From JBBRHQ01 sp963840235 (GTDB lineage Bacteria > Actinomycetota > Thermoleophilia > Solirubrobacterales > 70-9): a stretch of DNA of 64,000 nucleotides. Every line of letters begins with the position of its first letter. Position 1 is the stretch's first letter. A program made the position numbers and the translations under genes. Shown in pieces: positions 25,429-33,390 of the stretch. Below the pieces are notes generated by a model that saw only the letters and a list, made by a program, of their open reading frames with translations, searched no databases and had not been told where the DNA came from. The DNA lies in contig CAWIYC010000003.1 of the NCBI GenBank assembly GCA_963840235.1, forward strand, positions 496,001 to 560,000. The letters run 5' to 3'.

Positions 25429-26354
25429 CGCGGGCCAGTATCGCGAAAGGCAGCGGCGATCTCCTTCGCGACCTCGGCGTCAGCGCGGGCGCCCCGGTCG
25501 ATCACCAGGACGCCCTCCATCCGCCTCATCCAGGTCAGCTGGCGGCGCGCGTAGCGTCGGTGGGCCGCCTTGACGGCCTCGATGTCACCGGCGATCAGCT
25601 CGCGGAACCCGAGCGCGGCGGCAGCGGTGCGCGAGATGCCGGAGCGCTCGGCGGTGCGCGCCTCCTCGACCGCTCCGGCGGCGACCATCCGCTCGACGCG
25701 GGAGTCGATTCTCGTCGCCAGCACATTGGCGTCGGCGACGATCCCGACCAGCAGCGTTGGGTGGCGCAGGTCGGCGCTCCACAGCTCCCCTCCCGCTGCC
25801 TGGGCCGGCGCCGGCTCGATTCCGGCCCGCTGCAGCTCGACCGTGCGGGCAATGCGCTTGCGGTCGTTGGGATGGATCGAGGCGGCGAGTGCGGTGTCGA
25901 TCTCAGCGTGAAGCGCTGCCGGCCCGCGCTCGGCGACCTCGCGCTCGACCTGCTCGCGGACCCGGGCCGGGACCGCCGGGCGCAGATCGAGGCGGCTCAG
26001 GGCAGCCCTCAGGTAGAGGCCGGTGCCGCCGATCACGATCGGGAGCCTCGAGGCCGCCAGCAGCGAGTCGATTTCCGTCCGGGCCAGCTCGGCGAACCGG
26101 CCGGCGCTGAACTCCTCGCCGATCGGCACGACGGCGAGCAGGCGGTGCTCCAGCCTGCTGCGCTCCGCCCTGCCCGCGGCCCCGCTGAGCGTCTCCAAAC
26201 CCTGATAGACCTGGATCGAGTCGCAGTTGACTGCAACCGGATCCTCTCCTTCGGCCCGCAGGAGCCCGGCCAGCTCGACCCCGACCCCTGTCTTCCCAAC
26301 CGCCGTCGGGCCGAAGATCGCGATCAGGCGCCGGTTGGCGGCGAGCTCGGGCAC
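25425..26354 (-). CDS. miaA: tRNA dimethylallyltransferase
   Basis: Adds a dimethylallyl group to N6 of adenosine 37 in tRNAs reading UNN codons; MiaB, encoded just upstream, then methylthiolates the product. The P-loop is AIFGPTAVGKTGVGVE (about residues 12-27), the substrate-binding aspartate in VNCDSIQVYQGLET, and PIVIGGTGLYLRA is typical. The usual TAKP after that loop is replaced by LSGAAG, a local divergence. RRYARRQLTWMRRM near residue 280 is the conserved tRNA-binding C-terminal helix. It starts 17 bases after miaB and overlaps dapF. Confidence 0.92.
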   Translation of the reverse strand: MPELAANRRLIAIFGPTAVGKTGVGVELAGLLRAEGEDPVAVNCDSIQVYQGLETLSGAAGRAERSRLEHRLLAVVPIGEEFSAGRFAELARTEIDSLLAASRLPIVIGGTGLYLRAALSRLDLRPAVPARVREQVEREVAERGPAALHAEIDTALAASIHPNDRKRIARTVELQRAGIEPAPAQAAGGELWSADLRHPTLLVGIVADANVLATRIDSRVERMVAAGAVEEARTAERSGISRTAAAALGFRELIAGDIEAVKAAHRRYARRQLTWMRRMEGVLVIDRGARADAEVAKEIAAAFRDTGPR

Positions 26355-26370
26355 CTTCGGCCGCCCCGCT

Positions 26371-27696
26371 TCAGGCGATTCGGCTCAGCATCCGCTCGCT
26401 TCCCGAGAGGGTGGTCGAGGTCGCCTCGACGATCTCAACATCGACCAGCTCCCCTGGGGCGGCGGTGCCGTCGAAGTTGACGGTCTTGTTGTGGCGGCAG
26501 CGGCCCCGCTGCCGGGTTTGATCGGTGCGGCTCGGGCCCTCGACCAGGACCTCGAGCGTGCGGCCGACGAAGCGCCGGCTGCGCTCCTTCGCCCGGCGCT
26601 GGACCAGCTCGACCAGGCGCTCCATCCGCTCCCGCTTGACCGGGTGCGGGACCTGACCGTCGAGACCCGCCGCTTCGGTCCCTCGCCGGGGCGAGAAGAT
26701 GAAGGTGAAGGCGGCGTCGTAGCCGACCTCCTCGACGACCTCGAGCGTCTGGCGGAAATCCTCCTCGCTCTCGCCGGGGAAGCCGGCGATGATGTCGGTC
26801 GTGATCGCGCAGTCGGGCACGTGCTCGCGGATCAGCGAGACCCGGTCCATGTAGCGCTCACGACCGTAGGTACGGCGCATCCGCTTCAGCACCGCGCTCG
26901 AGCCCGACTGCAGCGGCAGGTGAATGTGCTCGCACAGCGCAGGCAGTTCGGCGTGGGCCCGGATCACCTCCTCCCGCATGTCCTTGGGGTGCGGGCTGGT
27001 GTAGCGGATGCGCTCGATGCCGCCGATGGCGTCGATCCGCCCGAGCAGCTCGGCGAAGCTGATCCGGTCCGGCTTGGGGAGGTCGCGGCCGTAGCTGTTG
27101 ACGTTCTGGCCGAGCAGGGTCACCTCGCGCACGCCGTCGGCGGCGAGCCGCTCGGCCTCGGCGATCAGCTCGGACGGGTGACGGCTCTGCTCCCGCCCCC
27201 GGGTCGAGGGGACGATGCAGTACGAGCAGGCGCAATTGCACCCCTGCGAGATCTGCAGCCAGCCCTGGAACTCACGCTCCCGCCTCGCCGGCAGGTGCCC
27301 GGAGAAGTCCTCGAACTCGAAGTATCCCTGCGCGCTCAGCGACTCCGAGTTGAGGTACTCGGCCAGGCGATGGATCTGCCCGGGCCCGAAGGCGACGTCG
27401 ACGAAGGGGAAGCGCGCGAAGACCTCGTCCTTGACGGACTGCGCCCAGCAGCCGCCGACGCCGACAACGCGACCGGGATCCTCGCTCTTCAGCCGCTTCG
27501 CCTCCCCCAGGTGGGCGATGAAGCGGTTGTCGGCCGACTCACGGATCGAGCAGGTGTTGAAGAGGATCAGGTCGGCCTCGGAGCGATCGCCGGCCTCGCT
27601 GTAGCCAAGCGAGTCGAGCATCCCCCGCATCCGCTCGGAGTCGTGCACGTTCATCTGGCACCCGAAGGTGGTGACGTGGTAGGTCTTCCCCGTCAT
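26371..27696 (-). CDS. miaB: tRNA-2-methylthio-N6-dimethylallyladenosine synthase
   Basis: Radical-SAM methylthiotransferase acting after MiaA on tRNA A37. Domain order is normal: UPF0004 N-terminal domain with three cluster cysteines (TFGCQMN, NTCSIRE, GGCWAQ), radical-SAM core with QGCNCACSYCIVPSTRGRE (Cx3Cx2C near residue 155), and a C-terminal TRAM domain (about 370-435) ending ATSTTLSGSERML. The length of 441 residues is typical. It heads the run miaB-miaA-dapF-GNAT, and the 104-base gap upstream probably contains its promoter. Confidence 0.94.
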   Translation of the reverse strand: MTGKTYHVTTFGCQMNVHDSERMRGMLDSLGYSEAGDRSEADLILFNTCSIRESADNRFIAHLGEAKRLKSEDPGRVVGVGGCWAQSVKDEVFARFPFVDVAFGPGQIHRLAEYLNSESLSAQGYFEFEDFSGHLPARREREFQGWLQISQGCNCACSYCIVPSTRGREQSRHPSELIAEAERLAADGVREVTLLGQNVNSYGRDLPKPDRISFAELLGRIDAIGGIERIRYTSPHPKDMREEVIRAHAELPALCEHIHLPLQSGSSAVLKRMRRTYGRERYMDRVSLIREHVPDCAITTDIIAGFPGESEEDFRQTLEVVEEVGYDAAFTFIFSPRRGTEAAGLDGQVPHPVKRERMERLVELVQRRAKERSRRFVGRTLEVLVEGPSRTDQTRQRGRCRHNKTVNFDGTAAPGELVDVEIVEATSTTLSGSERMLSRIA

Positions 27697-27800
27697 CCTG
27701 GCGAGGGTACCGGTCCCGCCCGCAACCGCGGCACGCCCGGACGCAAGCGGAGGAAGCGCCGCAGTGGTTCCCGCGGACGCGAAGCGGAGGACGTGGCGCC

Positions 27801-28385
27801 CTACTTGACCGTCAGCGTGCCCACCATCCCGGCCTCGCGGTGACCGGGGACGGTGCAGAAGAAGGTGTAGCTGCCGGCGGCGAGCTCGACACTTGTCGAA
27901 GCCTTGCCCTGGGCGACCAGGTCGGTCTTGCCGAGAACCTCATTGCCCTTGGCGACCGCGACGTCGTGTTCGATCTGGGCCGGGTTCTCGAAATCGATCG
28001 TCACCTTCCCCGGCTTGCTGGAGAGCGTCTTCGTGTCGAAGAGGAGCTGGGTCGGGTCGGCGGCGAGCTTGACGGTTCCGCCGGGCCCCGTGACCTTGGC
28101 GGGCGGCTTCGCGGTAGTGGTGGTGGACGCTGCCTGCGGCGCCCCCGCTTCGCCGCCGTAGAGCTTCTGGGCGGCCTCCTGGTTCTCGGTCCTCTCGGTC
28201 GTGTTGGTCTCGGCGTTGAGCACGGCGAAGGTCGTCGTCCCCACCACCAGCAATGCGAAGTAGCCGGCGAGCAGCGGAAACGCCTTGCCCGGGAAGGAGT
28301 TCTTGCGGATCCCGAACAGGCTGACCACGACCGCGGAGACGGTCAGGGTGATCCCGAGGATGTAGAAGATGGTTTGGTCCGTCAT
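27801..28385 (-). CDS. Membrane-anchored cupredoxin (type 1 copper) protein
   Basis: Two hydrophobic segments (about residues 6-24 and 35-54) anchor the protein; a Thr/Ala/Pro linker follows, then a plastocyanin-like domain facing outside. Copper ligands are plain: His in QIEHDVAVAKGNEVLG, and Cys177, His182 and Met187 in FFCTVPGHREAGM. It is thus likely an electron carrier, or a free-standing relative of a CuII-like oxidase subunit, in the respiratory chain. No oxidase genes lie nearby. ATG 28385 is chosen over an in-frame ATG 45 bases upstream because the hydrophobic anchor follows directly. Confidence 0.85.
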   Translation of the reverse strand: MTDQTIFYILGITLTVSAVVVSLFGIRKNSFPGKAFPLLAGYFALLVVGTTTFAVLNAETNTTERTENQEAAQKLYGGEAGAPQAASTTTTAKPPAKVTGPGGTVKLAADPTQLLFDTKTLSSKPGKVTIDFENPAQIEHDVAVAKGNEVLGKTDLVAQGKASTSVELAAGSYTFFCTVPGHREAGMVGTLTVK

Positions 28386-28399
28386 TGGCGCCGCGGATC

Positions 28400-29332
28400 C
28401 TATCCGCTGTGTGCGGAGGTGCTCCGCCACGCCGACGCCAGGGCCCCGGCCAGGCGCGCGAGATCAGGGTCGTCGCTGACGGCATGCGCCGGGTTGACTT
28501 CGGTCACGGTCAGCGCCGCGAAGCGGGGGTCGGAGCAAAGCGCCTCGAGCGCCTCCGTTGTCTGCGCCAGGGTGGGACCGGAGTTGCGGTCGACGTTCTC
28601 CCCGTATGGCGCGTCGATGAAGTCGAGAACGTCCACGTCGAAGTGCACCAGGAGCGTGTCGCAGCGGCTGTCGAGCAACCCCAGCGCCTCCTCCGCGGCG
28701 ACACGCGGCCGCTGGCTCAGATCCTCCGATCCGACCCGCGGGAGTCGTAACCGCTCGCCCTCCTCGCGCTCCCAGGGCGTCCAGGCCTCCGGTTCGGCTC
28801 CGAGAACCACAACCTGGGAGGGCTCGAGCAGCGGGCGCCTCCCGAACGCCGCCGCAAGGCGGTCGATCGAACCGCGTGCATCGAGGAGCTGCGACATGCC
28901 CATCCAGTCGAGGGCTCCCTCGGCGACGCTCTCGGGCGTGTTCAGGTCGGCGTGGCGGTCGATGTAGATGAGCCCGACCTTGCCCCCGGCCGCGACCGCG
29001 CCCCCGACGGTGCCGACGCCGACGGTGCAATCGCCCCCGAGGATCAGGGCGCGCGCCCCCGCCGCCAGAAGGCTCTCGACCTGATCCGCCGTCGCGAGTG
29101 CAACTCTGCGCACCTCCTCGAGGTGCTGGGCACGGCGATGCTCACGGTCGGGCCGCCAGGTGAAGCCCTCGACTTCGAGCCAGCCGTCAACCCCGACCCC
29201 GCCATCCGTTAGAAGCCGCTCTAGCCCACCCCGGCGAAATGCCTCCGGCGCACGCTCCTGTCCTGGGGAGAAGGCTCCGGCGCTGCTCGGCACCGCGACG
29301 ATGCTGAGAGAGTCGGAGCGGCGGTTCCTCAC
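28400..29332 (-). CDS. Arginase/agmatinase-fold protein with altered metal motifs
   Basis: A 310-residue ureohydrolase-fold protein. The three motif regions are recognisable but altered: LILGGDCTVGVG (about 97-108) has Cys where arginases have His (GGDH); IYIDRHADLN (about 120-129) has Arg where Ala is usual; VHFDVDVLDF (about 229-238) keeps the DxDxxD aspartates. The active-site His loop is replaced by DWMGMSQL. VTEVNPAH supplies the last acidic residue. It probably still binds metal but may not be an arginase; I give no symbol. GTG start at 29332; the cupredoxin gene begins 14 bases beyond its stop. Confidence 0.8.
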   Translation of the reverse strand: MRNRRSDSLSIVAVPSSAGAFSPGQERAPEAFRRGGLERLLTDGGVGVDGWLEVEGFTWRPDREHRRAQHLEEVRRVALATADQVESLLAAGARALILGGDCTVGVGTVGGAVAAGGKVGLIYIDRHADLNTPESVAEGALDWMGMSQLLDARGSIDRLAAAFGRRPLLEPSQVVVLGAEPEAWTPWEREEGERLRLPRVGSEDLSQRPRVAAEEALGLLDSRCDTLLVHFDVDVLDFIDAPYGENVDRNSGPTLAQTTEALEALCSDPRFAALTVTEVNPAHAVSDDPDLARLAGALASAWRSTSAHSG

Positions 29333-29355
29333 GGTTCGTGTCGGGTGGGCGACGC

Positions 29356-30858
29356 CTACTTGGCGTAGGTTGTCGCCCGGCTTTCGCGGATCACGGTGAT
29401 CTTGATCCTGCCCGGGTACTCCATCTCACGCTCGACCGCGGTTGCGATCTCGTGCGAGATCAGCGCCGCCGCCTCGTCGTCGATTGCCCCCGGGTCGACC
29501 ATCACACGGATCTCGCGCCCGGCCTGCATCGCGTAGACCTTCTCCACGCCCGAGTTTCGCTGGGCGATCTCCTCGAGGTCGCGCAGCCGCGTCACATACT
29601 GCTCCAGCGACTCGCCCCGGGCCCCCGGACGGGCTCCAGAGAGCGCGTCGGCGGCCTGCAGGATCACTGCCTCGACCGTCCGTGGCTCGACCTCGTTGTG
29701 ATGGGACTCGATCGCGTGCGCCACTGCCTCGGGCTCGTCGTAGCGACGAGCCAGCCTGGCTCCAACCACGGCGTGCGTCCCTTCGACCTCGTGACTGACT
29801 GCCTTGCCGATGTCGTGGAGCATTGCGGCCCTGCGGGCGACTTCCGCCGAGGCCCCGAGCTCGGCAGCCATCAGCGCCGCGATCTGGGAGCACTCGACCA
29901 GGTGGTCGAGGACGTTCTGGCCGTAGCTGGTGCGGAACTTGAGCCGGCCGAGGACGCGCACCAACTCGGGGTGCACCCCGGTGATCCGCGCCTCGAGCAG
30001 CGCCTTCTCGGCCTCCTCGACGATCCGGTCCTCTATCTCGTCCCGGGATTGCTGGTATGCCTCCTCGCATCGGGCCGGGTGGATGCGACCGTCGGCGATC
30101 AGTTTCTCGAGGGTTAGCCGGGCGATCTCGCGGCGGACGCCGTCGAAGCTCGACAGGAGCACGGCCGAGGGGGTCTCGTCGATGATGAAGTCGACCCCTG
30201 TGAGGTTCTCGAGCGCTCGGATGTTTCGCCCCTCCCGCCCGATGATCCGCCCCTTCATCTCGTCGTTCGGCAGCTGCACCAGCCTGGTCGTCGTCTCGCC
30301 AGCCTGGGTCGCCGCCAGCCGCTGCATCGAGACGGCGAGGATCCCGCGGGCCCTGCGCTCGGCCTCGAGCTTGGTCTCCTCCTCGATCCGGCGCAGGGTC
30401 AGCCCCGCCTGTTGGCGGGCCTCGTCCTCGACCTCCTTCAACAGGACCTGCTTCGCCTGGGCGGCGCTTAGCCCGGCCACCCGCTCCAGCTCCAGCACCT
30501 GCCGGCGCTTCGTCTTCGCCAGCGACTCGAGCTCGTTGTCGAGGTTTCGCTCGCGATCATCGAGAGCGTCGCGGCGACGCTCGAGCTCGCGCAGCTGCGT
30601 CTCGACCGACTCCATCTGCCTCAGCGCCCGTTCCTCCATGCGAACGATCTCCTCGCGGCGCGTGCGCAGCTCGGAATGCATCCCTGCCTCGGATTGCAAC
30701 CCTGCCTCATCTGCGGGAGCTTCTGCCCCGGCCGCGGCAGGGGCCGGCTCCGCCTCACGGGCGACGGCCTCATCCCTCGGTCCGGACCCGTTCGAACTTC
30801 CGGTCGGCTCATCGGGGCGCGACCGGATCCAGGGCGGCAGCCAAGACCGGATCTCCAT
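29356..30858 (-). CDS. rny: Ribonuclease Y lacking the usual membrane anchor
   Basis: RNase Y is the endonuclease that starts mRNA decay in many bacteria. Present in order are a long charged coiled coil (about residues 60-185), a KH domain (KGRIIGREGRNIRALENLTG, about 203-222), an HD domain (MLHDIGKAVSHE near 344; IESHHNEVEP), and the C-terminal domain ending YPGRIKITVIRE. RNase Y normally begins with a transmembrane helix; here the first 60 residues are EIRSWLPPWIRSRPDEP followed by Ala/Glu/Pro-rich sequence with no hydrophobic span, so it may be cytosolic. ATG 30858 has GGGAGAGGA upstream. An iron-box-like palindrome lies about 90 bases upstream. Confidence 0.9.
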   Translation of the reverse strand: MEIRSWLPPWIRSRPDEPTGSSNGSGPRDEAVAREAEPAPAAAGAEAPADEAGLQSEAGMHSELRTRREEIVRMEERALRQMESVETQLRELERRRDALDDRERNLDNELESLAKTKRRQVLELERVAGLSAAQAKQVLLKEVEDEARQQAGLTLRRIEEETKLEAERRARGILAVSMQRLAATQAGETTTRLVQLPNDEMKGRIIGREGRNIRALENLTGVDFIIDETPSAVLLSSFDGVRREIARLTLEKLIADGRIHPARCEEAYQQSRDEIEDRIVEEAEKALLEARITGVHPELVRVLGRLKFRTSYGQNVLDHLVECSQIAALMAAELGASAEVARRAAMLHDIGKAVSHEVEGTHAVVGARLARRYDEPEAVAHAIESHHNEVEPRTVEAVILQAADALSGARPGARGESLEQYVTRLRDLEEIAQRNSGVEKVYAMQAGREIRVMVDPGAIDDEAAALISHEIATAVEREMEYPGRIKITVIRESRATTYAK

Positions 30859-30947
30859 TTTTTTCCTCTCCCGGCCGCGCTCCCGGATCCGGTGGGGTTG
30901 CGACCGCATTTTCATCGCCGTCGAGCGGCGTTCAAGTTTCAGTCAGA

Positions 30948-30981
30948 TTAGGTGAGTCTCACCTCACTCCGAAGAGTAATA
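30948..30981 (-). promoter_or_regulatory. Iron-box-like palindrome next to a -10-like element upstream of rny
   Basis: Positions 30948-30966 read TTAGGTGAGTCTCACCTCA on the plus strand, containing a 7-bp inverted repeat around one central base. It matches 16 of 19 positions of the actinobacterial DtxR/DmdR iron box as I recall it (TTAGGTTAGGCTCACCTAA). On the minus strand, TATTAC (30981-30976), a possible -10, lies just upstream, placing the box near the start of transcription of rny where a repressor would act. I see no strong -35. Functional binding is an inference. Confidence 0.5.
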
Positions 30982-31020
30982 CGGCGCGCAAGCGAGTCCA
31001 AGTCGCGACGCCCGACGGAG

Positions 31021-31037
31021 GCCGAATTTCATTCGGC
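31021..31037 (-). terminator. Hairpin right after recX
   Basis: GCCGAAT and ATTCGGC form a 7-bp stem with a TTC/GAA loop, beginning immediately beyond the recX stop codon. There is no T-run after it on the minus strand, so it may be a weak or factor-dependent terminator or an mRNA-stabilising end for the thpR-recA-recX transcript. Confidence 0.4.
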
Positions 31038-31514
31038 TCAGGCAGCGTCCATCGAACCGCCCTCAACCTGGGCGGCACCGGCCCGCCTGACCGCCTCGTA
31101 GGCGGTCTCGGAGTCGAATCCCCGCCGGACAAGCAATCCCAGGGCCCGGTTGCGGCCGCGGTCGCCATCGAGCTCGACACCGCGCTCGGCGAGCAGGCCA
31201 ACGGCACGCTCCAGTTGCTGCTCGCCGTCCTCGGCACCGATCGCGGCCTCGACGTCGGCCTCGGGAACGCCCCGTTGCCTCAGCGACGTCGCGATCCGCT
31301 CGGGCCCCCAGCCGGAGAGGGTCCGCTTGTCCTCGGCGAAGCGCTCGGCGAAGCGGGCGTCGTCGAGACCGCCGGTCGAGACCAGGTGATCGACGATGTC
31401 GGCGACTTCGTCCTCGCCGACGCCGCGGCGACGCAGCCAGGCACCGAGCTCGGCGACGCTTCGCTCCTTGCGGGCGAGCGCCCCCAGGGCCAGCGTCAGC
31501 GGCTCCTCCGCCAC
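31038..31514 (-). CDS. recX: RecX regulatory protein
   Basis: RecX caps RecA filaments and limits recombinase activity. The 158-residue protein has the tandem three-helix RecX repeats: LGALARKERSVAELGAWLRRRG, then LDDARFAERFAEDKRTLSGWGPERIATSLRQRGV (family signature) and a C-terminal repeat LVRRGFDSETAYEAVRRA. It lies 13 bases downstream of recA, the common arrangement, so both are made from one transcript. Confidence 0.9.
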   Translation of the reverse strand: MAEEPLTLALGALARKERSVAELGAWLRRRGVGEDEVADIVDHLVSTGGLDDARFAERFAEDKRTLSGWGPERIATSLRQRGVPEADVEAAIGAEDGEQQLERAVGLLAERGVELDGDRGRNRALGLLVRRGFDSETAYEAVRRAGAAQVEGGSMDAA

Positions 31515-31527
31515 CGCCCGGGGCGCC

Positions 31528-32652
31528 TCAGGCGGCCTTCTTCGCCGTCGCCTCCCCGGCGACGACCTCTGCTTCCTCGGCCTCAGCGGCGTCGGGAGCC
31601 GGCTGGACCGGGGCCGTCCCGCGCTCGATCTCGAGCGCGTCGAGGATCTTCCGCTCGATCTCGCCGGCGACCTCGGGGTTCTCGGCCAGGAACTGCTTGA
31701 CGTTGTTGCGCCCCTGCCCCAGTCTCAGCTCTCCGTAGGAGAAGAACGAGCCGGACTTCTGCACCAGGTCGTGTTCGAGTCCGAGGTCAATCAGGCTCCC
31801 CTCCTTCGAGATCCCCTGGCCGTACTCGATGTCGAACTCGGCCAGGCGGAAGGGCGACGCGACCTTGTTCTTGACCACCTTGACCCGGACCCGGTTGCCG
31901 ACCGCCTCGGTGCCCTCCTTCAGGGTCTCGATCCGGCGGATGTCGAGCCGCTGGGAGGAATAGAACTTCAGCGCCCGGCCGCCAGGCTGGGTCTCGGGGG
32001 ACCCGAACTGGACGCCGATCTTCTCGCGGATCTGGTTGGTGAACAGGCAGACGGTGTTGGCGCGGCTGAGGTTCCCGGCCAGCTTCCGCATCGCCTGCGA
32101 CATCAGCCTTGCCTGGAGGCCGACCTGGGTCTCGCCCATCTGCCCCTCAAGCTCCGCCCGCGGGGTGAGGGCTGCGACCGAATCGATCGCGACGATGTCG
32201 ACGGCGCCGGAGCGGACGAGGACGTCGACGATCTCCAGGGCCTGCTCACCGTAGTCGGGCTGGGAGACCAGCAGCTCGTCGGTGTCGACGCCGATCCGGC
32301 TGGCGTAGATCGGGTCGATCGCGTGCTCTGTATCGACGAAGGCGCAGATCCCACCGCGCGCCTGAGCTTCGGCGATGATGTGGTACACGAGCGTGGTCTT
32401 TCCCGAGGACTCCGGGCCGAAGATCTCGACGATCCGCCCCCGCGGGACGCCACCGATGCCCAGTGCCAGGTCGAGCGCCAGGGAGCCGGTCGGTATCGCC
32501 TCGATCTGGATCGCGGCGTCGTCACCGAGCTTCATCAGCGAGCCGGCGCCGAACTGGCGATCTATCTGGGTGACCGCGGCGTCGAGGGCAGCCTCCTTCG
32601 CCTTGGCCTCCTTCGAGGCGTCCTTCAAAGTCGCTTTCTTTGCTTCAGCCAT
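31528..32652 (-). CDS. recA: RecA recombinase
   Basis: DNA-dependent ATPase for homologous recombination and SOS induction. The 374-residue protein contains the Walker A loop FGPESSGKTT (about residues 76-85), Walker B VDIVAIDSVAAL, L1/L2 DNA-binding loops (GETQVGLQARLMSQ; FTNQIREKIGVQFGSPETQPGG), and an acidic, Ala-rich tail ending ATAKKAA. It sits between thpR (4 bases upstream) and recX. I found no convincing actinobacterial LexA box in the region upstream of thpR, so SOS control is not shown by the sequence. Confidence 0.97.
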   Translation of the reverse strand: MAEAKKATLKDASKEAKAKEAALDAAVTQIDRQFGAGSLMKLGDDAAIQIEAIPTGSLALDLALGIGGVPRGRIVEIFGPESSGKTTLVYHIIAEAQARGGICAFVDTEHAIDPIYASRIGVDTDELLVSQPDYGEQALEIVDVLVRSGAVDIVAIDSVAALTPRAELEGQMGETQVGLQARLMSQAMRKLAGNLSRANTVCLFTNQIREKIGVQFGSPETQPGGRALKFYSSQRLDIRRIETLKEGTEAVGNRVRVKVVKNKVASPFRLAEFDIEYGQGISKEGSLIDLGLEHDLVQKSGSFFSYGELRLGQGRNNVKQFLAENPEVAGEIERKILDALEIERGTAPVQPAPDAAEAEEAEVVAGEATAKKAA

Positions 32653-32656
32653 CTCT

Positions 32657-33268
32657 TCACCTCACCGCTGCCTCGCCTGGGGGCAACTCGACTTGTGCCA
32701 GCGGCGTGTAGTCGACGCCGCCCGGCCGGAAAGACGAAAGGTAGAGCGCGATCCGGACGCCACGGAAGGGGCGCAGCAGCACCTCCGGGAGCCGTCCTGG
32801 TGGATCCCCGACCCTCAGCGGCTTCCTTCGCCGGCCGTGCCCCCTGCGGACCCGCGCCACTGTCACGTGCGGGAAGAAAGGGCGCTCGTCGAGCTCGTGC
32901 AGATCGGCCGCCGCAAGCGTCTCCGCCAGCCGGGCCTGGATCTCCTCGACCCCCTCGGATCTCGCCTCGAGCGCATACAGCCCGGGCCGCCGCCCCGGCG
33001 GGAGCGTCACCGGCTGGAGCGAGAGCTCGATCCGTGGCGCCACCGCATCGATGCGCAGCAGGGCCGCAGCGATCCGCGGGATCAGCGCGGGCGAGGTGTC
33101 GCCGAGGAAGACGAGGGTCAGATGCAGGGCGTCCTCCGGCAGCCGGCGTAGCGCCGGATCCAGCAGCTCCTGCGCCCCCCAGCAGGCGATCCCGGCCCTG
33201 ACCTCGGCGGGCAGCTCGAGCGCGATGAACAACCGCGCCGGCGGGCTCTCCTTGGAGGGATCGCTCAT
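32657..33268 (-). CDS. thpR: RNA 2',3'-cyclic phosphodiesterase (2H family)
   Basis: A 203-residue 2H phosphoesterase with both HxT motifs: LHLTLVFLG (about residues 48-56) and FPHVTVARVR (about 131-140), which form the catalytic pair hydrolysing 2',3'-cyclic phosphates on RNA ends (LigT/ThpR). RLFIALELP at the start and PFRGVRIALYLS near the end are typical. The stop lies 4 bases before the recA start, so thpR probably leads a thpR-recA-recX transcript. A separate 8-bp inverted repeat sits just upstream of its ATG. Confidence 0.88.
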   Translation of the reverse strand: MSDPSKESPPARLFIALELPAEVRAGIACWGAQELLDPALRRLPEDALHLTLVFLGDTSPALIPRIAAALLRIDAVAPRIELSLQPVTLPPGRRPGLYALEARSEGVEEIQARLAETLAAADLHELDERPFFPHVTVARVRRGHGRRRKPLRVGDPPGRLPEVLLRPFRGVRIALYLSSFRPGGVDYTPLAQVELPPGEAAVR

Positions 33269-33284
33269 CGCCGCTGAAACTAGG

Positions 33285-33310
33285 GGGGATTGATGCGTGG
33301 CGCAATCCCC
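33285..33310. repeat. Inverted repeat immediately upstream of thpR-recA
   Basis: GGGGATTG (33285-33292) and CAATCCCC (33303-33310) form a perfect 8-bp inverted repeat with a 10-base centre, 16 bases before the thpR start codon. No Shine-Dalgarno sequence is evident between it and the ATG. It could be an operator for the thpR-recA-recX operon or a hairpin in its leader; there is no T-run to make it a terminator. Confidence 0.5.
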
Positions 33311-33390
33311 GACCGTGAACAGTCACAGCACGCTTCGATACGAATTCTGCTCATTGGTCCGTCCTCGCCCGCTGAAGACCCGGCGGGGAA

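Noticed and set aside
27697..27800. Lys/Arg-rich plus-strand frame between miaB and the cupredoxin gene
   Set aside because: Short, no start with a ribosome-binding site, and it runs on into antisense sequence of the cupredoxin gene.
31396..33201. A 601-codon plus-strand frame over recA and thpR
   Set aside because: Antisense shadow of two certain genes; low-complexity translation and no ribosome-binding site.
33269..33390. TTCGATACGAATTC as an SOS/LexA box upstream of thpR-recA
   Set aside because: It does not fit the actinobacterial half-site pair and spacing; too weak to annotate.
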